From assembly GCF_963678635.1 (NCBI RefSeq), contig NC_087063.1, positions 43,228,759 to 43,292,758 on the forward strand: a stretch of 64,000 nucleotides of DNA. Reading direction: 5' to 3'. The stretch comes from Symsagittifera roscoffensis. Its lineage: Eukaryota; Xenacoelomorpha; Acoela; Convolutidae. A model generated the notes under the pieces. That model saw nothing but the letters and a program-made list of their open reading frames with translations. It made no database searches and was not told the origin of the DNA. Below, piece after piece: positions 1 through 12,900 of this stretch. The position numbers and the translations under genes are program-made. Numbering within the stretch: the stretch's first letter is position 1; each line of letters starts with the position of its first letter.

Positions 1-362
1 ATTTAAAAAAGCAATTTGACAAAATTTTCTACGCCACATGCAATTTTTGAAAAACAGGCAACAAACAGAGTTTTAGTTACTCTTTTTTTAAATTGATTTG
101 GGAGAGCTCATAAAATCAATTTGGTCTGCCGAAAAACGGGATGATAAAATTTATGTAGGTCGTCTGGTTTTTCTTTTTGTTTTCTAACAAAAATTTCGTT
201 TTTCGGCGCGCGCTACTCACTCAAAATTGGTGTATATTGTCGCGAAGGCGCCTTTAAAGAAGATTAGGGCCGGTCAGCCAAAAATGGATGTCTTAAAATG
301 GTACAAAAATGTCTTAAAATAGTCGAATTCCTGCGGGTGGGCCTCCCCACACCTGAATCCGC

Positions 363-775
363 CCCTGAAACTAACCCAATTATAGAGAATTGGATCAATA
401 GATAATTTGTATTTTCAAATTAGCGTTGAGTTAGAGTGAAAACAGTTTCAATACTTTTTCCTTACAAGAATTCCTTAATAAAAGAAAAACCATACGAAAT
501 TTCATCCAAACCACAAATCGGATCAAGCAATCGAAAACCATACTTCATCATTCCATTCATTGGTACTTCACATTAATCATGAAAATTCTGAAAACAGACA
601 ACCAATTTTGAAATTTGCCTTAATTTCATCAAATGATAATAAAAAAACTGAAAAACAAATCAAAATTCAAACTGCGAAAAAGCATATTTGAGTGTGAACA
701 AATTTTAAATATTTTTACTTAAAAAATATATATTAACACGACCTTCATAAGTGTCTTCACTGCGCTCATTGATAC
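363..775 (+). repeat. Family A copy, diverged
   Basis: Shows AGAATTGGATCAATAG and the family 3' end (GAGTGTGAACAAATTT to CTTCACTGCGCTCATTGA). The 5' hairpin is missing. Confidence 0.45.
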
Positions 776-873
776 CACTAGTTTAAAACAGCCATAACTT
801 CAGAAAAATGTATAAGTCAATTTGAAAAGTTTTATACAAAGTGTTACTATCCATACTGACAGTGACTCCCAAC

Positions 874-955
874 CTGTATTTCATCCTCCTTCTCGCGCTT
901 CACATTTCTGATCTGGTCTTGCAGCTGACGAATCTCACGACGCCCCATCTCGTCT
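874..955 (-). CDS. IQCG: IQCG exon 5 (last in window)
   Basis: Strong acceptor with an eight-T tract ending ctag, donor gttggg. Phase 2 in, phase 0 out. Encodes DEMGRREIRQLQDQIRNVKR, coiled coil. The next exon is left of the window. Confidence 0.83.
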
Positions 956-3900
956 CTAGAAAAAAAAAGGAAAAGCGTGAAGAAAAAAGCCACCATATTC
1001 TCCAATCAAATAAACAACTGTTCATGAAATTTAAGCATTTTCTGCAAAACTGCAAAATCCTATTTTCGTAAAAAAACTTTTGGATGCGAAATTGAGCTTC
1101 GCGAATGCAAGCAAAAAGGAAAAAATGGAGCTTTGTCGTAGGAAGAAAAAAAATTAGCCAGACTCCGGATTCTGAATCATTCATCTTCAGCACTGAGCCA
1201 ACTGTCCTAACTGTCTAATAGAGTTTACGCATCTAATTTTAAAAAAATTCGCTCAAATAAAGCAGATAAAAACACGTCAGTAAAATTGAACCTAAAAATT
1301 GAGAACAAAAACAGCCGAGAAAGAGCGAACTCGTATTATTACACAAGCGTTTGCGTGTTACTGACTACAAGATCGTTTATGACTCTTTCATAGATCAAAG
1401 AAAACATTGTTTTGAATTCGTAGGCACCTCGGTAGCAGGCTAGAGAAAAAATTCTAGCGGCCGTGGCCCAGTGGGTAAGACCCGCGTCCTTAAACAAGTT
1501 GGAGGGGTCCCAGTGTTGTCCGCTTCCTCAACGTGGACTGGCTATGGCAAACAGGTTGAAATCAAACCAGAGAAGCAAAAATAGTAAGGACCAGAGCCCA
1601 CGATAGTTAGGAAGAAGGGAAGGGAGGAAATTTTAAAAAATCACAAATTTTTACATGAAAAATGTTTTCATCTTCACAAATCAAAAAAAGCGCTCCTGTC
1701 AAAAATGCACTCCATTCAAAAACACGAATCTTTGTATGAAAAAAATTTTCATCGTTTTAAACCAAAATACAACCCTGTCAAAACGGCAATTCAAAAAAAA
1801 CAGCCAACAGAGAGTTGGAAAAGAGTCAATTAACGCAAGTAAACAAAAAAAAACAGATTGCCTTAAAGTTCTTTGAATTTCTAGAACAATTTATGATCGA
1901 GATCTTTTGATAAAAACAACTCAATTTGAAAAAAAAAAAGAATCACAAGGTACGTGCCATACTTATAAAAATAATGCAAATATATACCTAGAAGCAATCA
2001 TATTTGCATTAATATGTATGAATGCACTTCGAAGCTATTAAAGGATTTTTATGAAAGCAATTCCTGAAAAAAAAATCGAACACAAAAAACATCAGGATCA
2101 TAAGACATTTCGAATTTCAAGAAAAAAAGATGGCCTCAAAGCTTTCTGAATTATAAGTACAATTCATGAATGACTTTTTTTGATAAAATTAACCTAAATT
2201 GAGAAAACTGGATCAATAAGTAAATTTTTCATTTCACTGGGAAATCTGAAAAGAATATCCTCTTCCGAAACTTGAAGTCAATCACGTTTTTCATGAATTT
2301 TACACTTTTGCTGTTTGATAGTGGAGTTTGCCTTCTTTTTACAAAAAATGAACTAAACTTGAAAAGAAATCAAAAGTCAAACTTCGAAAAAGTATATTTG
2401 AGCCTGAACAAATTTAAGATTCCCTGATAAAAGTCATCCCGACCTATGTGAGAAACTGAACTACGTTCATCGAATCTAACAAAAACAGAGCTATACATTT
2501 TTATTTTTCACTTTATAATCTAGATCCTAGACATAAGTAAAAAACAAACATCGCCAGACAGCTGAAAGAGTTTATGAACAAGGATTTAGAAAATTATCAG
2601 ATTTTTAATAGTTTTCCAATTCGATTTTCCATACTTAACGTAGAAACTATTTAGAATTTTGATGGACATGTTGACATTGGGACATCTTAAACGTGTGTCA
2701 AGTGATACGCCAATTAAATAATGTATAGATTGCCAGACATAATGAGTCATTAAATTTCTCAAATGAAGTTTATATCATTGAGTATTATCATACAATTGTT
2801 TGAAACAAAAAGCATACTTTGGTTCATTTGATCATTCTACAGAGGCGAAGCAAGATAAAGAGCAGCTCTATAAAGTGCAAAAAAAAAATAAGAAATAAGC
2901 CTCGAATTAGTAAAAAATCGGCTAGGTCTGAGATGAGATTCGATCCTGCGACCTTGAGATTACGAATCTCACACACTAGCCACTCAGCAACGGACACTTA
3001 ATAGGCACCAAACAATAGCCAAAAATAAAGAAGAGAACAGATCTATGCAATTTCCAATGCTACAGTGAAACTTCCAAATAAGTGAACACTTTTAATGAAC
3101 ACTTTTAACTAAAATCGAAAAAAATCTTAACCATTGCATTATACGATATAGCTTAAACGTGCAAAAATAAAATGGTGAAAAAATTTAAACATGCCGAGAT
3201 AGTGATGCTCACATTTAAATATATAGTAGATAGACTCACTTCTTACATTAAAGGCGTAATAATTTTTATTTCAAATAACCAAAATTGTCAAATTTTTCGG
3301 TCAATGAGACGAAACCGTTACATTGATTTATTACGATAGTTTAGGACGGTATTTACACTACAATAATCCTCAATAAAAGAATGATAGCTTCTCACCTCTT
3401 GACCATTTTCTGCAGTGCATTGCGCTTGTTGCGTTCCTCTGCGACTGATGATGCCAGTTGAGAGAAGGTGCCACTGTTGAGCAGCTCAGCTAAGGACTGC
3501 TGCAGCACATCCTCCATGAAGGACCTGCAAATAATTGAAATTTCCTGGAAAATCATTGAGAAATAGCTGAATAAATTCGTTTTCTAGATCAATTACAATT
3601 TGAACATTTTATAGCAGGGCAAGAAGCATGAAGGTACATCTTCAAACAATTTGATCGATCCATTTTTGATCAACCAGATGTATTCTCCGTTCTCCGAGCA
3701 TTCGAAGCGACACTACTTGATTGAAAAAATCTGCCAGCCAGGTGCAATTTTGCTTGAAACAGATGTGTTTGACCGCATTTTGGAATATTTAGAACAACCA
3801 ATCGCTCTTTTTAAGACATGGTTTCTTCAAACTAGTTGGTTTCTTCGCCCAAAGTATGCGCCCGAGATGTTTTCATAAGGAATCTATCAAAGCATTGGTT

Positions 3901-6900
3901 TTAGATTACATAAATCTGGATTTTAAGTCCATTCTATAGGGTGACGACACATAAACTCTGCTTGCACTTGGCTGGAATGACGACTGACCTGTCCTGCTGT
4001 ATCTTTTGTAGACTCTCTGGAGTGAGCGGAGACTGGCGCATGGACTTGGCCAAGGCCACGTGACTTCCCTTCAGCTCATCCAGAATGTCCTGCAACTCAT
4101 TCTGGGTAGCACCAACTTTCTCACGTGACTTCGGGCCGGCAGCTGAAACATTGAATTTGACAGACGCTAAACCACGGACCCATTTTGAATGTATTACAAA
4201 CGTTTAAAATGAGGAGGCGGGACTTATCATCATGTCCTCGCAACTACAGTGCTGATTTATATTAACCAGACAAAACGAACAAAATTGAAAATGCTGAAAG
4301 TGTTTTTCTCAAAAAGGATTGAGTCGACAAAAAGCAATGATTTCCCTGGAAATTTCACCGAATTAGTGTTGCTAAATATTTTGCAAACTTTGCTCACAAA
4401 ATGGTTGGTTGACTTTTGGCTTGATTTGTTTGACCAAACATTCCACAAAATTTCACGAGTGTTAAATATGCAGTGTATGCAAGGCGGTTTACACAATTCA
4501 GAAACTCAACCGACAGCTTAAGACGATAACCATGAAGTCCAAACATCTTAAAATACAATACCGTAATTTCGTATCTTTATAATTATACATGCAGTGGTTA
4601 TATTTCTAAGAATAGCATTCGCCTGTAATAACTAACACTAGAATCCGATTGTTAAAATTGAATTATCAGCACCACAAAAATTTCAAATGATTTTAATATG
4701 CAAGTTGTTCACCCAAAAAGTATGCATTCCGATTTGATAACGCTTGCTAAAGTAGTTGCCAACTGGGAGTCTTAGAAATCATCCTAATTTCAGTGTTTAA
4801 CTACTATTTTCAGTAACAAAGAGTTAAGGGTGCCTGAATTGCAAACAATTTCTTTTCCCACAATTGAAAAAAAGTTATTGAATTTCTAGCAAATATAGAA
4901 AGGACACACGAAAGGGCATCAGTAATGCCCACTATGAGTCTGCCCCTGAAAAACAACCACGCCTTTACATTAAATAGTTAGATTTCAAATTATTCATAGT
5001 AAAATTAAAAAACAGAAATAAGCAGAATTAAATAGAATCACAATATATATTTAAAATGTTAACGTGATAGTAATGAAATAAGGACAGAAAAAATATTGAA
5101 AATCTTTTGACCTTATACCATGGAGCTGCAGCGCAGATAAAAACTAACAAAAAAGCAACGCATTTATTTTTTTACAAAATCGAAGTTTCGTAACTTTGAT
5201 AATACTATATATATTTATCAAGTCATACATACATACAAAAAATCATTTACCTTTGATCCTTATTGAAACAAAAGTATTGGCCACCTTAGAAGAAAACAAA
5301 GTTTGCACTATAATTTTAAAGAACATATATGGTTCTTATTCAATGCGAGAAGCAAAAATCGAATCCTTGCTCATTTGTAAATAAATTTCAGGCCAGACAC
5401 GGTTTTCGCTCCATAAATTTAGCAACTTGTATCCTCTATTTGTAATTTAATTTCGCAAAAACTTTTAGTTGCATAATGGATTTTTGAAATTGACCCATGC
5501 TGCACTTCTCGTTAAAAACTTTGGGCTTTTATGAGGAAAAAAAAGAAACACTCAGTAGCATTGATATTATTCAAAGATCTCAGACAGAATTTCGAGAGAT
5601 CATTAACAAAGAGCTCATGCACAGTCAGTATTTTGCCTGAAAATAAAAACTTCCTAAAGCTGTCGAAATTCCATTTGTAGTAAACCACTCTGACTATTTT
5701 TTCAGCCTTATGAAAATTGAAATCAAATTTGTGTGGCCAGTGCCACAACAAAAGCTAACCATATTGAAAAAAAAGTTGAATATTATTGAAAGAAAATTAA
5801 AACTTTCAATGTGAACAAAACGCAGCATAATGGTAACAATCCCAGAGTGTCTATTTAATTTTGTTGACGCTTTAATACATGAGTCCTGAAGACATCTTTG
5901 AATTACTATTGAGGGAAATACTTTCCATAAGCAATGAATGTAGTTAAAAATTACAAAAACACTTAACTGCGCTAAAATTGAGCTAATTTGCAGTCAACCA
6001 TTCTGCTAATATTTTATTGAATATTTAAAAATCTTGGATTTCAAAAGCAACATTTGCATCATCAGCAAAAACATAAGCTTCTGGATGATTGACTCTGACT
6101 GGCATATCGTTTATATACACAACCAACAACAGGGGCTTAGGACAGATCTTTGACACAAACTAGTAATTACTAGCAGCCCGTTCAAATGACTAATTAATGT
6201 AAAAATAGCTTGCTCTCTGCTAGTCAAGTAGTTGAGAAACCAATCAGGTACAACCCCTCTTCTTCCATAGGCTTCCACTTTGTTAAAGAATATCATGATT
6301 TACCTTATCAAAAGCTTTCTTCAGGTCAAAAAGAAATGCTTCATTTAATAATATTTTTCTCGAATATCATTTTTTAGTCAGCTCTACCAGTGCATCGACA
6401 GTGTTATGTATTTTTTCGAAAACCAAACTGCCTTGAATAGAAAGCCTAACAGATGGCAAGAAATGTGTATAATCGTTTTGCATAACCCATCCATAGATCT
6501 TTAACAAGCAAATAAGAAGTGATATCAGTCCATAAACATTTCAATCCTTATTCGACCCTTGCTACATAAATGTGAACCTTCAGCCCAATTTAGACGGTCA
6601 GCTTAACAGCAAGTTTTGAATGAAAGATGGATAAGATATGTGGCAAAAACAGTGGAAATGCTTTTAATGACTTGGTTGCTAATTTCATCCACAAATGATG
6701 ACTGCTTCGGTTGTAGCAATTCAAAAAATTATACAACATTAAACAATGTATTGTAGACAAAAATAGACTCTAAGGAGTAATTGATTTCAAACTCTGGTTC
6801 ATCCCCAATTATCTCAACTAGTTGCGACGCTATGGATGTTTAAGGTTCATTGAAGCAGTTCGCAATGGCTTTATCATCCTTTACCTCAAGATTATTGGTC

Positions 6901-9900
6901 CAAAGAAGTGAAACTTTCATGCTTTGTGAATAATTTTTTCTTCATTCGTTCAAAAATTTTTAAAAATCTGCTCCTAGTCTCCGATATATTGCCTAATTTT
7001 TTTCAAGAATCAAGCTTTGTCAAGTTTTTATCAAACTCTTCGCCTTTTTTTCACTCAAAAACGTTTGTAGATCGTTTCATTTTTAAAATTGTTTTTAACA
7101 ATTTTCCAGGCAGTGTAAAGCTTATTTGTCTAGCTAATTGCTTTTTTAAATTGATCCTGCAAGCCTAAATTTGGGCATTTTATTTTTGATAGTTGCGAAG
7201 TTCTCCAGAACAACTCAAAAACTATCATGGAATAAATTAAACGCAGCAATTCACTGAAGATGTCTGATTGATTTAACTTAAAATTCAGAAGATTTGCAAC
7301 TCCTGGTAGTACCCTAAAAAACAACTACAGAGTTTAGATTTTCAACTTTTTTTAAATTTGAGTTTTCCGAAAATTCAAAAACCATGAGAAACGTCATTAT
7401 TTCGAAAACTACAAGGATTTGAGCAGTCAAACTTGGAGCCAGAGTTCGTAACCGCCAAGAAACCCCTGCCAGTACCCAATTACAGAATTGAGAACTTGAA
7501 ATTTTGTAAAAATTTTACATTCAAGTTTTCTGCAAATTTTTGAAAAAATCACAGAATCGTCGTACCTGGTAAAATATTATGATTTGCGTGCTCATTGTTG
7601 GAGGCTAAATTTGCAACCCCTGGGGAAAACCTGACAGCATCCTACTATTATGTTAGTAATACAAAAACTTGGTGAAATAAACACTAAAATTGAAAAAAAT
7701 CTGAAACGTTGTAATATATATATGATTTTGTTAAACAGAAAAAAAATGCGAAAACAAAAAATTGAAAAAACTTAAACATGACGAGATAGTGAAGACAAAT
7801 TTTAAAAATATACACAGAGACGAAGCTGGGCTTCGCAAACATTAAATAGAACACGATGAGGAACAGCTGTATAAAACGCAAAGAGAAAAAATAGAAATAA
7901 GCCTCGAATTAGTAAAAAAAAAATTCGGCTTCGTCTCGGATTCTATCTGCGACCTAGATATTATGAGCCTCACGCACTAAAAACTCAGCCAGGGACCCTT
8001 AATAAGCCGGAAACACTAGCCACAAATAAGCAGAGAACAGATGCTATGAAATTTCCAATGCTACAGATTGTGATTACAGCAAAAGTGCCTCCAAATAAGT
8101 GCACACTTTTAATGAACACTTTTATTTGGGAGTTAGGATAGAAAAAAAAAGAAAGTAAGAACTAATAGACTACACTCGCAAGTGAAAATAGATAGATAGA
8201 TGCCGTAATTTGAAGATAAATTTGTGAGGTAAGAGTTAGTTAGTTCCTTTTCCAGCTCCCCAATTCTGCTGAAACAGTGATTTATTCTACTAAAGTAACT
8301 CTCGTTGTTAAAAAACATTTGTGTCAATGTGAACAAATGAAAATATTTGAATTGAACTATTAGGTTCGAACTGCCGTATAAACAATTTGAAGACTGCGAA
8401 ACTTTATTGGATGCGAAACTGGAAAAGAGTCAGAATTCACAGGCCTCACATCGATATAACCAATCAGCATGGTCAATTGTGTGTAAGATTCAACTTTTTT
8501 GTAGATTCTAAACAATTTGTACAATCAATCTTTCAATAAGGTTTCAATTCAAAGAAACCTTAGAATGTTATATAGCTGAATCGCAATTATCAAAGACAAC
8601 CGTTTTCATATTGACAAGCAACTTTTTTTATTTCGAGTTCAATTGAGTCCACATTGATTTCTCCTAGAGCTAAAATTAGATGTTCAATTAAACCAACTTT
8701 ACAAGTAGACAGACAATAGGCTGTGGGCGGGAATCAAATGACTATTTAACGACTTGAATTTCCTTTCAACTCAGGTGACACGAGAAAGGAACAGTATAAC
8801 TACTAAACTTCATCTTTCTGACCTGATTGTTCTGTGGTTTTTGGCATTTAATTTACTTTTAGCCTCATGTTCCAATTTCTATATTGGGAAGGTAAAGGTA
8901 GCATTGATTGTAAAGAAACCTACCAGACCAATTCTTTCACAATTCGATCGACCATTTAGGGGGAAAACAATGACATTCAATCTTAGATTTTGCCGTCTGA
9001 AAGGCTATTCGACTATGATAGATATCTTTCCGGTCCCCGATCAGACCAACAAAAATTCGGAAAAAAATAAGATGAAAACAACGAAAACAAAGAATTGAGA
9101 ACTTTTGTAGAATTGATTGTAGCGAAACCTACCGGACTAATAGTTTCATAATTTGATGGCCCATTTATGGGGAAAAATCACATTCAATCTTACGTTTTGC
9201 CGCCTGAAGGGCGTTTCAATCATTCAACTATGATAGATACCTTTCCGGTCCCCAATCAGGTCAATCGAACTCCAAAAATTCTACAAAAAATAACATGAAA
9301 ACTACGCAGGTAGCCAAAAGGCACTTATGGATATGGAAAATTTAGGTGAAATAGAGACCCAAAAAATGATGCACATTTTTAGAGATGTTTTTGATAACCC
9401 AATTTGAACGCACTGGATCAAACGTGTTTTTCTAAACTGCACTGAATTATCATTTGAATTAAGCTCCACTATCACACCCTGAGCTCTTTTTTAACATGAC
9501 AGAGCAATGAGTCAGCCATTTACTAGATGAATTCGAGGTAAGCTGAAAAAAAATTAAAGTGCCAAAATCAAAATTTGAGCGTAAACTTCGCCTTTGTAGT
9601 CGGGTATCTTTCTGCCAAAAGTAATTATTTGATTCTATGAACAGTTACTTGTCAAATAATTATTTATGCACCAATCTTGCACTTACCTCAGATAGTAAAA
9701 CAATTTGAGCGTGAAGCAATTCAAGGTCTTACTAGTTTATCCTGTTGTCATTTAGTAGTACCATTGGCAAATAGACAAACAATGCTGCCAGGAACCAGTT
9801 ATGTTAAGTCATAGTTCTGTAAAGTTATTAATATAAAAGCGTAACAACAAAGGCACTTATACAGAGCCTTGTGGTACACATGTCATATCAAGTTTTTCAG

Positions 9901-12900
9901 AAACTTTGAATCATGATAGACAAACTGTACTCTTGAATTGAGTATGGTTTTAAAAAATAAATATATATACCCAAAAAGTCCCATATTTCTCAAGTTTCTG
10001 TACTTAAATGGTGTGATCGATTGTGTCAAATGCTTTTTCAAATCAACAAAACATGCAAGTCCAACCCAATGTCTAACAATACACTCTCTCATCAACTCCG
10101 TTATTGATACAATAGTATGAACACAAGAATGATTTTTTTCGAAACCAAATTATTGTGGAGAAAAAATTCTGTGCTTATCTATAAAAGCAACAAAACTTCT
10201 GCACAATTTTTTCTTCAGAAGTTTCGCTCAAGTGGGAATTAGACTTATTGGTCGAAAGTTACAGGGGTTGTCCATTGGCCCAATTTTGTGAAAATAAATT
10301 AACTTAGCCACCTTGAAAGATCTTGAGAAAATTGAACAGTTGTACCAGAAAAAGAATGACTAACGGTGCACAAATTTTAATCATTTGATTAGAGATGCCA
10401 TCATGACCATAGGAAGATTTACTTTTGAGTTCATTTATAATATCAGATATTTCTATTTTAGAAGTCGGATAGAGATAGAATCAATGTGGGTTATCCACAA
10501 AGACATGCTGTGTTGCTTGCCGCAATATTTTTTGATAATCTTTTTCCTACATTAACGAAAAAAAAAACAGTTGAAGTCATCAGCTAAGAGCATTGAGAGT
10601 ATTTTTTTTTCTTGTTAGCGGAAAATTCGTTAAAAGCAGCGAAAATTTATTTAGGGTTTCGTTTCAATTTTAAGACAAAAAGTTTTGTATTTCTTTTTTG
10701 AAAAGCTGTTTATTAAATTCAAACTGTGCGTTAAAAAGGATACGAAATTTATAAACTCTTTGATTACTCAACACGGTTCGCCAAAAATTTTCCGACACGC
10801 TTTTGAACATTTTCGACGAACATATATTGATTTGTACATAAGTTTCATTGGTAAGGTTTTCATCAATGAAGCTCTAAAATTGTTTCCATCAATGAATCTC
10901 AACCCACTTAAGTTGCAGGCATGCTCAAAATTTGGGCTCTTTTTCCTTTTCCCCCCACCTCACTCAAACATGAATTTTATGGTCTAACGAGTGGTTTTAC
11001 AAGGTTAATTATGAAGACCAAATATGTTTGTCATGGCCTAATTAGTCTGCATGTCAATTCATGCATGACAATCGGTTCAAGTGAACAGTAACTTCAAATA
11101 TAAAAATTTGTAGGTGGGGGGGGGGGGGGGGGGGGGGAGGAAAAAGAGCCAAAATTTGTCAGTTAGTTGACGGAAGTTAATCACAAAAAAAATTCTAGCA
11201 CCCGGTTTGAATACCCTTGCTTATCGCAAAATTAAAGCGATAAAAGAATAAAGTTTGAACTTTATATGGATGTTTTTCTTCAAAAAAAACTACTTAAAAT
11301 ATCTTTAAGGGCAGTCGGAACATTCAGGGATTCGCCCTGATACGAGCAATCATGTTTTTCATTCAGATCAATTTCGACTCTACAATTAACCCTTTTAACT
11401 GAATTTTGAAACTATCTGAAAGCTTAAGATGTCTTGCGCTCCAATTCACAAAATTACCTCACGTGCGCCCATTTTCGTAAAGTTATTAACACCTTGACGA
11501 ATATTCATCAATTTTCTTGTTAGGATTTAGTACCTCTAGTCCAAAAGCAGATGTAATTCTGGGTACTTTACTGAGCCGTACTACTGAAAAGACGTTTTCA
11601 CTACCGCCTAATGGAAGTTGACAATAACATTTTACGGCCACATATGAAAACAAAACAAATCATTCCAACTTTTTTAACAATCCCTCTTTTTCAAACGCGT
11701 CACAAATCGGCGCTTTTCGAAACCTTCCATTTATTGTAGCGATAAAAGTGGTATCAAATTATGTGCCTAAGCAGATTTTCACCAGACAGTAGTCTCCCTC
11801 CACACTGGAGACATAAAGTGAGAAGAACAATTTTCCAGCGTCATTTTTTGTAAATTATACAAATGGATTCAGCCCAGGGAGAAAAGAGAGGAGACTAACT
11901 GTGACCAGGCATAAAATCAATTACTAGTCACTTCATTCAAAAAAACGTATGATAATTACAGATCTAATAGAAAAATCAAATCATGCTCATTATTGATGCT
12001 AGGAAAAAATGTCAAAAACCAAATTAATGCAGCCTTGGTTTGCGCAGAGACTCATTTAAGTCCAGCAAAATAGCCAGCAGAGTACAGGTTTAGAATAAAC
12101 AGGGGCAGATTTAGAGATTTAGTTGAGCATGCTCCCCCATCTCAGCACCAAAAGGGTCAGGCCTTTGGCCTTATTTTACGACACAGAATTTTGACCAACC
12201 CACCATAAAACTTATCTGGCGAGTTGGCTTCAAAACAAAAGCGATACTTCCTTGTGTATTCATTTAAACATCAAAAGAGTCATGAATGCAAGAAAAAACT
12301 CACTTTCGAATTTGAAAGAACAAAATAGATGCCCTTAAAGCTCTTTGAGTTTCTAGAACATTTTATGCATGGCACTTTTGGATAAAAGTAACCCAATTTG
12401 AGAAAACTGGATCAACAACTTCGCCAAAATCAAAACGAAATTCAACACTTTGCCGACTCAAGTAGGTGGCTACAGCTCCAGATTCACCGGGTGGATGATT
12501 GACTTTGAAATTAAAAAGATGCAAGATGAAAAAATATGCGAAATCTTGTAAAAAAAATATGTTTAGGGGAAAAAATTCTAATACCCGGCTGCAGCACTCT
12601 TGCTTCTCGCAAGGGAAATAATCAAAAAGCATATTAACAATAGATGCCGATCAAGTTTTTCGTTAACTTACACTTTCGCATTGCGATAGTGAAGTTTGCA
12701 TTTTTTCCTGAAAAAAAAATGAAAAAAATCATCACGACCTACTAAGAGTCTTAACTACGTTCATCGACTTGGAATCAAAGGTAAAAATGCTTGTTCAGTT
12801 ATGGAAAAAAAAACTGACCTCTGAGTTCTGCCAGTTGCATGTTGAGCACCTCGAACTGGTTCTCCAGTCTCTTTTGTGACTCCACAATCTCTGAGATTTC

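Noticed and set aside
2915..3000. tRNA gene
   Set aside because: A and B box resemblance is inside a dispersed repeat (family B), and the cloverleaf is degenerate in every copy; not a working tRNA.
3396..3524. Hammerhead-ribozyme-like CTGATGA (also near 34068)
   Set aside because: Both hits lie in protein-coding exons, and the partner GAAA and helices are missing.
10685..10987. 100-codon plus-strand open frame
   Set aside because: Overlaps the terminus of the 10935-11150 MITE and shows no family features.
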